Part shown: positions 46,071 to 55,235 of the stretch, one piece after another
Layout: the number at the start of each line of letters is the position of its first letter
How positions within the stretch are numbered: the first letter of the stretch is position 1
Assembly: GCA_028823175.1 (NCBI GenBank)
Contig: JAPKBZ010000004.1
Span: 38,156-102,155, forward strand
Direction: 5' to 3'
Origin: Myxococcota bacterium
GTDB taxonomy: Bacteria > Myxococcota_A > UBA9160 > UBA4427
DNA: 64,000 nucleotides
Program-made: the position numbers and the translations under genes
Notes under the pieces: model-generated
The model's input: the letters and a program-made list of their open reading frames with translations, nothing else
The model's database searches: none
Told to the model about the DNA's origin: nothing

Positions 46071-47681
46071 GTGTCCGAATTCTACTACCAGCCGATCTTT
46101 GAGTACGGCGAGTCCAGTACTCCCTTCCGGAAGTTGACCTCGGATCACGTATCGATCGCCGAGTTCGAAGGGCAGAGAATCCTCAAGGTGGCCCCCGAAG
46201 GGCTGAGTCTTCTCGCGCGCGAGGCCATTCGGGACGTTTCATTCCTGCTTCGGCCCGCCCATCTCGAGCAGTTGGCGTCGATTCTCGACGATCGCGAGGC
46301 TTCGGACAACGACCGGTTTGTGGCCCTTGAGTTGCTCAAAAACGCGAACGTCGCCGCGGGCATGATCCTGCCCTCGTGCCAGGATACTGGGACGGCCATC
46401 GTCGTGGGCAAGAAGGGCCAGAACGTCTTTACGGGAGGGGGCGATGCCGAGGCCTTGGCCCAGGGGATCTACGACACCTACGCCCAGGAGAACCTTCGCT
46501 ATTCCCAGAATGCGCCGCTCACGATGTACGAGGAGCGGAACACGGGCTCGAACCTGCCGGCGCAGATCGATCTCGAGGCCACCGACGGAGACGAGTACAA
46601 ATTTCTCTTCATCACCAAGGGAGGCGGTTCGGCGAACAAGACCTTCCTCTTCCAGGAAACGAAGGCGCTGCTCAACCCCGAATCGTTGCTGAAATTTTTC
46701 TCCGAAAAAATCAGGCTTCTGGGGACGGCGGCTTGTCCTCCCTATCACCTGGCCGTCGTGGTTGGGGGAACCTCCGCCGAGGCCACCCTGAAGACGGTAA
46801 AACTCGCGAGCTGCCACTTCCTCGACGGTCTGCCGAGTGAGGGCAATGCCCATGGCCGGGCCTTTCGCGACCGGGAACTCGAAGCCGAGATGCTCGAGTT
46901 GACTCGGAAGGTGGGAATCGGTGCCCAATTCGGGGGCAAGTATTTCTGCCACGATGTCCGCGTTGTCCGCCTTCCCCGGCACGGGGCTTCCTGCCCGGTG
47001 GGGATCGGGGTGTCGTGCTCGGCGGATCGTCAGATCGTTGGGAAGATTACGGCGGAGGGAATTTTCCTCGAGCAACTCGAGACCGACCCCGCGCGTTTCC
47101 TGCCCGATCTCTCGGGCGTCGAGTTGGGTAACGAGTCCGTGGCCATCGACCTCGACCGCCCCATGGACGAGGTCCGGGCGGAACTCTCCCAGCACCCGGT
47201 GACTACGCCCCTCAGCCTCACGGGGACCCTGGTGGTCGCCCGGGACGTCGCTCACGCCCGTCTCAAGGAGCGGCTGGACGCGGGAGAGGGCCTGCCCGAG
47301 TACTTGAAGAAGCATATCGTCTACTACGCCGGGCCCGCGAAGACACCCGAGGGATACGCGTCGGGTTCCTTCGGGCCCACGACGGCGGGCCGCATGGATT
47401 CCTACGTGGATCTCTTCATGGAGAACGGCGGCAGTTTAGTGACCCTGGCGAAGGGCAACCGATCCAAGGCCGTCACCGATGCCTGCAAGAAGCACCGGGG
47501 TTTCTACCTGGGCTCCGTGGGCGGCCCGGCGGCGATTCTCGCCCAGGATTGCATCAGGCGGGTCGAGGTGCTCGAGTTTGAAGAACTCGGGATGGAGGCT
47601 GTTTGGAAGATCGAGGTCGAAAATTTTCCCGCCTTTATCATCGTGGATGATAAGGGCAACGATTTCTTCGCCGATCTCTGA
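46071..47681 (+). CDS. fumA: fumarate hydratase class I, [4Fe-4S]
   Basis: 536-aa homolog of E. coli FumA/FumB, aligning almost end to end. It hydrates fumarate to malate in the TCA cycle. The three cluster cysteines are present in [15 protein letters not shown] and GASCPVG. Other landmarks are [65 protein letters not shown] and the C-terminal [32 protein letters not shown] start ([10 protein letters not shown]) with AGGCGGAG upstream; an earlier TTG would read the poly-C tract as poly-Pro. A SpoU methyltransferase gene follows 11 bases on. Confidence 0.95.
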   Translation: MSEFYYQPIFEYGESSTPFRKLTSDHVSIAEFEGQRILKVAPEGLSLLAREAIRDVSFLLRPAHLEQLASILDDREASDNDRFVALELLKNANVAAGMILPSCQDTGTAIVVGKKGQNVFTGGGDAEALAQGIYDTYAQENLRYSQNAPLTMYEERNTGSNLPAQIDLEATDGDEYKFLFITKGGGSANKTFLFQETKALLNPESLLKFFSEKIRLLGTAACPPYHLAVVVGGTSAEATLKTVKLASCHFLDGLPSEGNAHGRAFRDRELEAEMLELTRKVGIGAQFGGKYFCHDVRVVRLPRHGASCPVGIGVSCSADRQIVGKITAEGIFLEQLETDPARFLPDLSGVELGNESVAIDLDRPMDEVRAELSQHPVTTPLSLTGTLVVARDVAHARLKERLDAGEGLPEYLKKHIVYYAGPAKTPEGYASGSFGPTTAGRMDSYVDLFMENGGSLVTLAKGNRSKAVTDACKKHRGFYLGSVGGPAAILAQDCIRRVEVLEFEELGMEAVWKIEVENFPAFIIVDDKGNDFFADL

Positions 47682-47692
47682 AGGGAGTCTCT

Positions 47693-48529
47693 GTGGGGCT
47701 GATCGAGATCGCCGAGCTGGACGACCCGCGCCTCGCACTCTACCGGGATATCAAGGATCCCCAGATGCGCCGCCGCGAGGGCCTCTTCGTCGTGGAGGGG
47801 CGCTTCACCCTGCGTTGCCTGATCGAGGATTCGCCCTTCGCTCCCCTCTCGGTGCTGGCGAGCCCCCCGGCTCGGCTCGCGCTGCAGGATGTTCTCGACG
47901 AACTCGACGCCGAAGTTCCGATCTACCAAGCGCCCAACGAAATCCTTCAGGAGTTGGCGGGTTTTCACCTGCATCGGGGCTGTCTGGCTCTGGGACGCCG
48001 GCCGGACGATTTCGGGCTCGATGAGCTGGTCCGGGCGGCAACCCGGGCGGATGGTTCCTCTCTGCTCGTGGTGCTCGAGGGCCTGACGAACCACGACAAT
48101 GTGGGCGGAGTTTTTCGGAACGCGATGGCGCTGGGGGCCGACGGGGTGCTGGTTTGCCCGCGCTGCTGCGATCCCCTCTATCGCAAGGCGATCCGGACCT
48201 CCCTCGGCGGCTCGCTCTGCGTTCCCTTCGCGCGCGCCGACGATTGGCCGGCGGGGCTTCGCCAACTCCAGGCGGCGGGCTATAGCGTGGTCGCTCTGGA
48301 TCCCGAAGGCGAGTCCATCGCGGCGGCGGCGAGTCGGGGCCTGCCTCGCCGCAGCGCCCTCGTGCTCGGAACCGAGGGGGCCGGCATCAGCGAAGCGGTC
48401 CTGGAACTCGCCGATTTGCGGCTCAAGATCGGCATGGCGTCCGGGGTCGACTCGCTCAACGTGGCGACGGCTTCGGGGATCGCCCTGCATTATTTTCGGG
48501 AGGCTCTCGAGACGTGCGCCCCCTCCTGA
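47693..48529 (+). CDS. TrmH/SpoU-family RNA 2'-O-methyltransferase
   Basis: 278-aa SPOUT methyltransferase. A substrate-binding N-terminal domain (about 1-110) includes DPQMRRREGLFVVEGRFTLRCL. The trefoil-knot SAM domain carries motif 1 NHDNVGGVFRNAMALGADGV, motif 2 LVLGTEGAGISEAV and motif 3 IGMASGVDSLNVATASGIALHYF. It methylates rRNA or tRNA ribose; the exact target is not readable. GTG start after AAGGGAG. Its last 16 bases overlap the start of the next gene, a GATase, suggesting coupling. Confidence 0.9.
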   Translation: MGLIEIAELDDPRLALYRDIKDPQMRRREGLFVVEGRFTLRCLIEDSPFAPLSVLASPPARLALQDVLDELDAEVPIYQAPNEILQELAGFHLHRGCLALGRRPDDFGLDELVRAATRADGSSLLVVLEGLTNHDNVGGVFRNAMALGADGVLVCPRCCDPLYRKAIRTSLGGSLCVPFARADDWPAGLRQLQAAGYSVVALDPEGESIAAAASRGLPRRSALVLGTEGAGISEAVLELADLRLKIGMASGVDSLNVATASGIALHYFREALETCAPS

Positions 48530-49245
48530 TCGTCAAGACCGGCGATACCCTGCCCGAGGTGGCCGCTCGGCGCGGCGATTTCGACCGCTGGATTCGCGAG
48601 GGCCTGGCGCTTTCGAGCCTTCCCATCGAGACCGTCGAGGTGCATCGGGGGCAGCCGCTTCCCCCGGTGGAATCGGTTGCCGGGGTGGTGGTGACGGGCT
48701 CCGCCGCGATGGTCTCGGAGCGCGAGGTCTGGAGCGAGAGCGCCGCCCGCTGGCTCAAAGGCGCCGTCGCGGCGCCGGCCTGGATTCTGGGGATCTGTTA
48801 TGGGCACCAATTGCTCGCGCACGGTTTGGGGGGGCGGGTGGGCCCGAATCCTCGGGGCCGCCAGATTGGGACCGTCGAGGTCGATCTCGAAGCCGAGCAC
48901 GATCTGCTGCTCGGCCGGCTGCCCGCCCGGGCCCGGGTTCAGGCGACCCATGTCGAGGTGGTGCTCGAGTACCCGGACGGAGCCGTTCCCCTCGGTCGCA
49001 ACGCCATGGATCCGCACCACGCGTTCCGGCTGGGCGAGCGGGCTTGGGGGGTGCAATTTCACCCCGAGTTCGATGCCGATATCATGCGCGGCTACATCGA
49101 TGGGCGGCGTGACCTGATCGCGGGGGAGGGGGGAGACCCCGCGGCGCTCAAGGCCGCCTGCCGGGATTCCCCCGATGGCCACACCCTCCTCGGCCGCTTC
49201 GGGGAGCTCGTCGAAGCCGCGGAGAGCGGCTCCCCCACTGCCTGA
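48514..49245 (+). CDS. class I glutamine amidotransferase (GMP synthase-like)
   Basis: 243-aa stand-alone GATase. The nucleophile Cys is in LGICYGHQLLAHGLGG (about residue 94) and the triad His-Glu in WGVQFHPEFDADIM (about 183-185). An oxyanion-type VTGSAAMVSE is near 65. This is the glutamine-hydrolase fold without a synthase domain, like YfeJ-type proteins. The partner receiving ammonia is unknown, or it hydrolyses a gamma-glutamyl compound. GTG start inside the end of the methyltransferase gene. The MerR-men operon starts about 100 bases downstream. Confidence 0.85.
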   Translation: MRPLLIVKTGDTLPEVAARRGDFDRWIREGLALSSLPIETVEVHRGQPLPPVESVAGVVVTGSAAMVSEREVWSESAARWLKGAVAAPAWILGICYGHQLLAHGLGGRVGPNPRGRQIGTVEVDLEAEHDLLLGRLPARARVQATHVEVVLEYPDGAVPLGRNAMDPHHAFRLGERAWGVQFHPEFDADIMRGYIDGRRDLIAGEGGDPAALKAACRDSPDGHTLLGRFGELVEAAESGSPTA

Positions 49246-49312
49246 GCGGCCGCCACGGGGCCGACTTTTTCCTTTCTCGGAGGGGGGCGCCTGATTCGGG
49301 CCGGGGTCGGGC

Positions 49313-49341
49313 TCGACGGTGAGAGTGATTACTCTTAGAAT
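49313..49341 (+). promoter_or_regulatory. promoter of merR-men operon with MerR-type dyad in the spacer
   Basis: TCGACG (4/6), 17-base spacer, TAGAAT (5/6). The spacer holds the perfect dyad AGAGT-GATT-ACTCT (49322-49335), exactly between the hexamers where MerR-family regulators bind. The predicted start falls at about the A of the merR ATG, and no ribosome site precedes it, so the transcript may be leaderless. MerR promoters usually have 19-20-base spacers; 17 is shorter. Confidence 0.55.
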
Positions 49342-49347
49342 AGTTGG

Positions 49348-50097
49348 ATGGAATATCGAGTCGAAGAGTTGGCCACGGCGGCCGGAGTCCGGGTGGATAC
49401 GGTTCGTTTCTATCAGTCCCGGGGACTGCTCCCCAAGCCGGGTCGCCGGGGCCGGGCCGCGATTTACGACGCCGAGCACCTCGCGCGCCTGCGCCGGATT
49501 CGCTCCCTGGTGGGGGAGGGGTTCAGCCTCGCCCAGATCGGGCGCGTGCTGAACGAGGATCCCCACGGCCGGGAGGGGAACCCGATTCTGTCGGGGCTTG
49601 CGGCCCAGAGCGCGGTCCAGCAAACCTACTCCCGGGCCGAGTTGGCCGCCGAAGTCGGCATTCCCGAGGCCTTGGTCCAGGCGGTGGAGGCGGCGGGCCT
49701 GGGCGAAGCCCTGGAGATCGACGGCGAGCCCCGCTTCGTCGAAGCCGACCTCGAAATGGCCCGAGCGGCGCTGGGGATCCTCGGCGCGGGTTTTCCCCTA
49801 GACGCACTTCTTTCGCTCTCGATGCGCCATGCGGACCATGTCCGCGACGTCGCCGACGCGGCGATCGATCTCTTCGACGATCATATCCGGCAGACCGAGG
49901 CCGAAGACGCGGCGATCACCCAAGCCTTCCATCGGCTCCTGCCCCAGATTACTCGGCTGGTGGCATTGCATTTTCAGCGCACCCTGGTGAACCGCGCCCT
50001 GGATCGGCTGGCGGCGAGCGAGGCCGATCGCAAGCAGAATCTCGAGCGGGCCTTGGCCGCCACGCGCTCGAGTCGACTGGAAGTGGAATGGCGTTGA
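49348..50097 (+). CDS. MerR-family regulator, likely of the menaquinone operon
   Basis: 249-aa regulator. N-terminal MerR winged helix: YRVEELATAAGVRVDTVRFYQSRGLLPKPGRRGRAAIYDAEHLARLRRIRSLVGEGFSLAQIG. A second, degenerate MerR-like module follows (about 92-150, YSRAELAAEVGIPEALVQAVEAAGLG ... FVEADLEMARAALGIL), then a helical C-terminus. There are no metal-binding Cys clusters, so the effector is unlikely to be a heavy metal. Its stop codon lies ten bases inside the menF reading frame, so regulator and pathway are cotranscribed and coupled. A dyad in its own promoter suggests autoregulation. Confidence 0.9.
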   Translation: MEYRVEELATAAGVRVDTVRFYQSRGLLPKPGRRGRAAIYDAEHLARLRRIRSLVGEGFSLAQIGRVLNEDPHGREGNPILSGLAAQSAVQQTYSRAELAAEVGIPEALVQAVEAAGLGEALEIDGEPRFVEADLEMARAALGILGAGFPLDALLSLSMRHADHVRDVADAAIDLFDDHIRQTEAEDAAITQAFHRLLPQITRLVALHFQRTLVNRALDRLAASEADRKQNLERALAATRSSRLEVEWR

Positions 50098-51620
50098 ACC
50101 CAGCCGACTCGCCGATCTCCACCGACCTGGATGCGGTCCTGGACGAAGCGCTTGACGAAGCGCTTGACGAAGTGCTGGACGAAGCCCTGGACGAGGCCCT
50201 TTCGGAATGCGCCGAACGCGCCACGCGCAGTGGGGCCGCGCGCATCCTTTCCGTGGGGCTGTCGGCCGGGAGCATCGATCCCCTGGCCGCTTACGCGGGC
50301 TTCGCGACGGCAGAGCGTTTTTTCTGGGGTCAGCAAGCCCGGGGCTTTTCTCTGGCGGCGCGAGGGGGGGTGGCGGCCATCGAGGATCCGGGCGCCGTTT
50401 CGGTCGCCGACGCGATCGCCGGGGTGGGGGATTCCATCGCCGCGGTCTTTGCGAGCGTCGACCGCGTGGGCCCCGCCGATCCGCTCTTCGTCGGGGGCTT
50501 TGCCTTCGATGGCCGGACGGCCGGGCAGGGCGAGTGGCAGGCTTTTCCCGCCGGTCGGATGGTGCTTCCCGAACTTCTACTGCGGAACCGAGGCGGAGAA
50601 ACCACGGCGACCTGCAACCTGCGAGTGGAGCCCGGTGCGGGCATCGAGGCGCTTCGAACGCGTCTCGGCGCCGAACTGGAAACCCTCCGCGCCCTGAGCG
50701 AGGCGGGTCAGGGCGCGGGTGTATACGACTCCGAGCCCGTTTCGAGCGCGCGGGGAGCCGAATACCGAGTCGTGGCCGACCGCGCGCACCCGGTCTTCGA
50801 GGCGCAGGTGGCTTCGGCCCTGGAGGCGATTCGGGCCGGGGACCTCGAAAAAGTCGTGTTGGCGCGCTCGCTGCAAGTTTTTAATCCCGGCCGTTTCGCG
50901 ATCCCGGGTTTTCTGGCCCAGCTGGGCGCGCTCTATCCCCACTGCACGGTGCTCGCGGTGGGTCGCGACGAGGATACCCTGGTCGCCGCCTCCCCCGAGC
51001 TTTTGGTTTCCCTCGATCAGGGGGAAGTCGAGGCCTGCGCCCTTGCGGGCTCCGCGGGTCGGGGACGCAGTCCGGAAGAGGATGTCGAGCTCGGCCTGGC
51101 CCTGCGCGAAAGCAAAAAGGAGCAGGCCGAACACGCGGCGGTGGCCCGGAGCATTCGGGCGGCCCTGACTCCCTGGACCGAGAGTCTCGAGGAGCCCGAG
51201 GCTCCCGAGCTCATGCGCGTGGCGGGGATCCAGCACCTGACGACCCCCTTCCGCGGCCGGCTCACCCGGGAACGGCGGGCCGCCTCGGTGCTCGATCTTG
51301 TCGCCGAGTTGCACCCCAGCCCGGCGGTGGCCGGGCTCCCCCGCGCCCCCGCCCTCGACTGGATCGCCGAGCGCGAGGGGTTGGCCCGGGGTTGGTACGC
51401 GGGGCCGGTGGGCTGGGTCGGCGCCAAAGGTGAGGGCGAGTTCTGGCTGGCCCTGCGCTCGGCCCTGGTTCGCAATGCCGCGCCCGGAGACGGGGGCGGG
51501 GAGTCCCAGGCCCGGCTTTTCGCGGGGGCGGGCTTGGTCGAAGGCTCTGTTCCCCAGGCGGAGTTGGTGGAGACCCGCCTCAAATTGCGGGCCCTACTGG
51601 CGCCCCTCACGGAGATCTAG
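50088..51620 (+). CDS. menF: isochorismate synthase
   Basis: 510-aa chorismate-utilising enzyme producing isochorismate, first step of menaquinone synthesis. The C-terminal half carries FEAQVASALEAIRAGDLEKVVLARSL, GSAGRGRSPEEDVELGLALRESKKEQAEH, HLTTPFRGRL and LHPSPAVAGLPRAPALDWI, all typical of MenF/EntC. The N-terminus holds five L-D-E-A-type repeats (residues about 18-37) encoded by 12-bp tandem units. The ATG ten bases before the merR stop, with GGAAGTGGA upstream, was chosen; the reading frame stays open through merR, which is not a fusion. menD follows directly. Confidence 0.93.
   Translation: MALNPADSPISTDLDAVLDEALDEALDEVLDEALDEALSECAERATRSGAARILSVGLSAGSIDPLAAYAGFATAERFFWGQQARGFSLAARGGVAAIEDPGAVSVADAIAGVGDSIAAVFASVDRVGPADPLFVGGFAFDGRTAGQGEWQAFPAGRMVLPELLLRNRGGETTATCNLRVEPGAGIEALRTRLGAELETLRALSEAGQGAGVYDSEPVSSARGAEYRVVADRAHPVFEAQVASALEAIRAGDLEKVVLARSLQVFNPGRFAIPGFLAQLGALYPHCTVLAVGRDEDTLVAASPELLVSLDQGEVEACALAGSAGRGRSPEEDVELGLALRESKKEQAEHAAVARSIRAALTPWTESLEEPEAPELMRVAGIQHLTTPFRGRLTRERRAASVLDLVAELHPSPAVAGLPRAPALDWIAEREGLARGWYAGPVGWVGAKGEGEFWLALRSALVRNAAPGDGGGESQARLFAGAGLVEGSVPQAELVETRLKLRALLAPLTEI
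50139..50198 (+). repeat. five 12-bp tandem repeats at the 5' end of menF
   Basis: Units CTGGACGAAGCG, CTTGACGAAGCG, CTTGACGAAGTG, CTGGACGAAGCC and CTGGACGAGGCC encode five consecutive Leu-Asp-Glu-(Ala/Val) tetrapeptides, giving an acidic amphipathic helix-like N-terminal segment. Unit length keeps the reading frame, so copy number can change without disrupting menF. Confidence 0.85.
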
Positions 51621-53435
51621 ATGGCCACGCATCCCCCCGATGACGGTTTCGAGGCGCGGCCCGACGAGGTTCGCGACTTTCTGGCAGCGTTCTTTGAGGA
51701 ACTGGCGCTCAGCGGCGTGCGCGAAGTCTGCATTTCGCCGGGCTCGCGTTCGACCCCGCTGGTGGTGGCCGCCCAGGGTATTTCGGAACTTCGTTGCCGC
51801 CCGATTCTGGATGAGCGTTCGGCGGGATTTTTTGCCCTGGGGCTGGCGCGCCAGAGCGGCCGGCCGGTGGTCCTGATCTGCACGTCCGGGACGGCGGCGG
51901 CCAACTACTGGCCGGCGGTGGTGGAGGCGCACACCGCCCGGGTCCCCTTGCTCCTGCTCACCGCCGATCGGCCCCCGGAGTTGCGCGATTGGGGTGCGGG
52001 CCAGACCATCGATCAGTTGGGTCTCTACGGCAGCTATGTGCGTCGGTTCGTCGAGGTTCCCGTCCCCGTCGGCGGCGCCCGGGCCCGGGGGTACGCGCGC
52101 ACTCTCGCCTGCCGGGCGGTGGCCGAAGCGCGTGGCCGGCCCGCCGGTCCGGTTCATCTCAATTGGCCCCTGCGCGAGCCCCTCGATGGGGGTGCCCAGC
52201 CCACGCCGGCGAGGGAGACCGAGGGCCGGCCTTTGCGCGGTCGCTCGCGCGGCGCCTGGACCACGGTTTCGCCGCCAAGCGGTGAGCCCTCCGCCGCCGA
52301 GCGCGCGGCTCTGCTCGAGATTGCCCGCCAGGGCGAGCGCGGACTCGTGATCTGCGGTCCCCTGCCGCCCGACGCCGAGACCAGCGCCGCCATCGCGGAC
52401 TTGGCGCGGCTCCTGGGTTGGCCCCTTTGGGCGGATCCCCTGTCCCAGTTGCGTCGAGGCCCCCATGTGCCCACGGCCCCGGTGCTGGCCCACGGCGACC
52501 TGCTTTTGCGCGACGCCGAATTTGCCGAGGCGTGGGCCCCCGACGTGGTCCTGCGCATCGGAGATGCGCCCGTGAGCAAGGCCCTGCGCCTGGCCCTGGA
52601 GGCTCGGCCCCCCGAGCACTGGATCCTGGTCGATCCCGACCGGGTCTGGCACGACCCGAGCCACTTGGCCTCCCGGGTCGTGGTGGCCGACCCGGGCTGC
52701 CTTTGTCGCGCCCTGGCAGAGGACTGGCGCGAGGCGGGGCTGTCCGAGCGCCAGGGGGATTACCGGGCGGGCTGGCTCGCGGCCGACGCCCGGGCCGCCG
52801 ACGCCCTCGAGAACGCCCTGGCCGGGGAAACCGAACTCTACGAGCCCGGGGCCGTGCGCGATGTGGTGCGGGCGCTTGCGCCCGACGCCACGCTCTACGT
52901 TTCCAACAGCATGCCGATTCGCGATCTCGACGCCTTCATGCCCCGGGGTGCTCGCCCGCTGCGGCTCCACGGCCATCGCGGTGCCAGCGGGATCGACGGT
53001 CTTGTCTCCGGGGCGGCCGGGGCCGCGGCCGCCGATTGCGGCCCGGTGCTTCTGCTGACCGGGGATCTTGCGCTGCTCCACGATGTGGGAGGGCTGCGCC
53101 TTGCCCAATCTCTACCCCAGGGCTTGACCATCGTGGTCCTGAACAACGATGGCGGCGGAATCTTTTCGTTCCTGCCCGTCGCCGAGCGCGGCGAAGCCGT
53201 GGGCTTCGAGACCTTCTTTCGTACCCCCCACGGCCTCGACCTCGCGCACCTTGGCCCGCTCCACGACGCGGAATTTACGCGAGTGCGCGACGCCGACGAA
53301 TTACGGGAGCGCCTGGCGCGCCCGTGGACGGGGCCGGGCCTGCGTTTGATCGAGGTACCCGTGGATCGCGACGGGAACGTCAAGCATTTTCGCGAACTCG
53401 CCGCCCTGGCGGCCTCGGCGGGGGGGGCAGCCTAG
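51621..53435 (+). CDS. menD: SEPHCHC synthase MenD (ThDP-dependent)
   Basis: 604-aa thiamine-diphosphate enzyme joining isochorismate with 2-oxoglutarate-derived succinic semialdehyde. The N-terminal Pyr domain has VCISPGSRSTPLVVAA and the catalytic-type Glu in ILDERSAGFFALGLAR. The middle Rossmann-like domain includes GLVICGPLPPD. The C-terminal PP domain has NSMPIRDLDAF, the cofactor loop LLTGDLALLHDVGGL and IVVLNNDGGGIFSFLP. Slightly longer than E. coli MenD (556). It starts at the base after the menF stop; menH starts at the base after its own stop. Confidence 0.95.
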   Translation: MATHPPDDGFEARPDEVRDFLAAFFEELALSGVREVCISPGSRSTPLVVAAQGISELRCRPILDERSAGFFALGLARQSGRPVVLICTSGTAAANYWPAVVEAHTARVPLLLLTADRPPELRDWGAGQTIDQLGLYGSYVRRFVEVPVPVGGARARGYARTLACRAVAEARGRPAGPVHLNWPLREPLDGGAQPTPARETEGRPLRGRSRGAWTTVSPPSGEPSAAERAALLEIARQGERGLVICGPLPPDAETSAAIADLARLLGWPLWADPLSQLRRGPHVPTAPVLAHGDLLLRDAEFAEAWAPDVVLRIGDAPVSKALRLALEARPPEHWILVDPDRVWHDPSHLASRVVVADPGCLCRALAEDWREAGLSERQGDYRAGWLAADARAADALENALAGETELYEPGAVRDVVRALAPDATLYVSNSMPIRDLDAFMPRGARPLRLHGHRGASGIDGLVSGAAGAAAADCGPVLLLTGDLALLHDVGGLRLAQSLPQGLTIVVLNNDGGGIFSFLPVAERGEAVGFETFFRTPHGLDLAHLGPLHDAEFTRVRDADELRERLARPWTGPGLRLIEVPVDRDGNVKHFRELAALAASAGGAA

Positions 53436-54311
53436 GTGGAGCCCGCGACGCCGCGGAAAGCGGAGAGGGGTCGGGTCTCCGCCGGGGAACTCTCCCTGGG
53501 CGTGGTCAGTCGTGGCGCGCCGGCCTCGCCCCCGGTGGTCGTCCTGCACGGTTTTACGGGTTCGGCGGAAAGCATGGAGGGCGTTGCCCAGGCCCTGGCG
53601 TCGGATTGCCGGGTGCACGCCCTGGATTTGGTGGGGCATGGGGCCAGCGATGCGCCCGAAGACGTCGCGGCCTACACGATGGACCGCTGCGCCGATCAGG
53701 TGGTGGCCGCGATGGACGCGTTGGGGATTCGTCGGGGGCATTTCGTGGGGTACTCCATGGGCGCGCGAGTTGCCCTTTCCCTGGCCATCCGGGCTCCCCA
53801 CCGGGTGGGCTCCCTCGCGCTGATTGGCGTGTCGCCGGGCTTCGTCGAGGAGTCGGAACGGACCGAGCGAATCGCCGCCGACCAGGCCCTCGCCGACCAG
53901 ATCCTCAGCGGGGGCATCGAGGCCTTCGTCGACCGCTGGATGGCGCTTCCGCTTTTCGCGAGCCAGGCGCGTCTGGGCCCCCCGGCCCTCGCCAAGGCCA
54001 GGACCCAGCGCCTGGCCGCCAACCCGGTGGGCCTGGCCAACAGCCTTCGCGGGATGGGGAGCGGGGCGATGCCGCCCGTCTGGCCTGCGCTTCCCGAATT
54101 GGACGTGCCCGTTCTCCTGGTGGTCGGCCGGGAGGACGAGAAATTCTCGGCTCTTGCGAACCGGCTGCTCGCGTCTTTTCCCCAGGCCGAACTGCTCGAG
54201 ATTGCCGAGGCGGGCCACGCCGCCCACCTCGAGCGTCCCCAGGCCTTCGAGGCTGGGTACCGACAATTCCTTGGCTCGGTGCTTCACGCTGGCGGCGAGG
54301 CGAAGCTTTGA
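53436..54311 (+). CDS. menH: SHCHC synthase MenH (alpha/beta hydrolase)
   Basis: 291-aa alpha/beta-hydrolase that eliminates pyruvate from SEPHCHC. Oxyanion region VVLHGFTGSAESMEGV, nucleophile Ser in VGYSMGARVALSLAI (about residue 109), acid Asp region LLVVGREDEKF and His in AEAGHAAHLERPQAF. GTG start directly at the menD stop. Assigned as menH from its place between menD and menB; by sequence alone other small hydrolases are possible. Confidence 0.88.
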   Translation: MEPATPRKAERGRVSAGELSLGVVSRGAPASPPVVVLHGFTGSAESMEGVAQALASDCRVHALDLVGHGASDAPEDVAAYTMDRCADQVVAAMDALGIRRGHFVGYSMGARVALSLAIRAPHRVGSLALIGVSPGFVEESERTERIAADQALADQILSGGIEAFVDRWMALPLFASQARLGPPALAKARTQRLAANPVGLANSLRGMGSGAMPPVWPALPELDVPVLLVVGREDEKFSALANRLLASFPQAELLEIAEAGHAAHLERPQAFEAGYRQFLGSVLHAGGEAKL

Positions 54312-54410
54312 TTTGGAGCCAAGGGGATGGACCCCAGGCCCAGGTGCTTTGATCCAACTTTATTCCACCCCCAACGAGGCTCGGCCGACGCCGGGCGAGA
54401 AGAGGCTCCG

Positions 54411-55235
54411 ATGAGTACTGTCGACTGGAAGACCATCCATGAATACGAGGACATCCGCTTTGAACAGAGCGGCGATGGCATCGCCCGAGTGATGATCTGT
54501 CGCCCGGAAAAGCGCAATGCATTCCGGCCCGAGACCACCGCTGAATTGATCGATGCCTTTGTCCGGGTTCGCGATATGCCCGACATCGGCGTGGTGCTCT
54601 TTACCGGCGAGGGCGACGAGGCCTTCTGCTCCGGAGGCGACCAGGGCGTGCGCGGTGACGCGGGCTATGTCGGAGGCGACGGCGTGCCGCGTCTCAACGT
54701 GCTCGACCTTCAGAAGCAGATTCGTTTTCTTCCCAAGCCGGTGATCGCCTTGGTGGCGGGCTACGCCATTGGCGGAGGGCACGTGCTGCATCTGGTCTGC
54801 GACCTGACCATCGCCGCAGAGAACGCGCGCTTCGGGCAGACCGGTCCCAAGGTGGGCAGCTTCGACGGCGGGATCGGGTCCTCGTATATGGCGCGCATCG
54901 TGGGTCAGAAGAAGGCCCGGGAGATCTGGTTTCTGTGCCGCCAATACGGGGCGCAGGAGGCCGAGGACATGGGCCTCGTCAACGCGGTGGTTCCGGTGGC
55001 CGAACTCGAGGAGGCCGGGGTGGCCTGGGCCCGAGAAATTCTCGAGCACAGCCCCCTGGCGATCCGGCTCATCAAGCGTGCGATGAATGCGGATTGCGAC
55101 GGCCAGATCGGTCTGCAGGAGTTGGCCGGCGACGCCACGATGCTCTTCTACATGAACGAGGAGGCCCAGGAGGGTCGCGACGCCTTCAACGAAAAGCGCA
55201 AGCCGGATTTCTCGCGCTTCCCCTGGCGGCCATGA
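54411..55235 (+). CDS. menB: 1,4-dihydroxy-2-naphthoyl-CoA synthase
   Basis: 274-aa crotonase-fold enzyme that cyclises o-succinylbenzoyl-CoA. Crotonase oxyanion loop [60 protein letters not shown] with the family Asp, and the C-terminal [20 protein letters not shown] that completes the neighbouring active site. The ATG behind GAGAAGAGG was chosen; an upstream in-frame TTG would add 28 unaligned residues. Its stop overlaps the menA ATG. Confidence 0.96.
   Translation: MSTVDWKTIHEYEDIRFEQSGDGIARVMICRPEKRNAFRPETTAELIDAFVRVRDMPDIGVVLFTGEGDEAFCSGGDQGVRGDAGYVGGDGVPRLNVLDLQKQIRFLPKPVIALVAGYAIGGGHVLHLVCDLTIAAENARFGQTGPKVGSFDGGIGSSYMARIVGQKKAREIWFLCRQYGAQEAEDMGLVNAVVPVAELEEAGVAWAREILEHSPLAIRLIKRAMNADCDGQIGLQELAGDATMLFYMNEEAQEGRDAFNEKRKPDFSRFPWRP

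Noticed and set aside
49344..51620. A 758-codon frame spanning merR and menF as a fusion protein
   Set aside because: The first 248 codons are an out-of-frame, low-complexity reading of merR, which has its own clear MerR protein in the other frame; MenF homology begins after ATG 50088.
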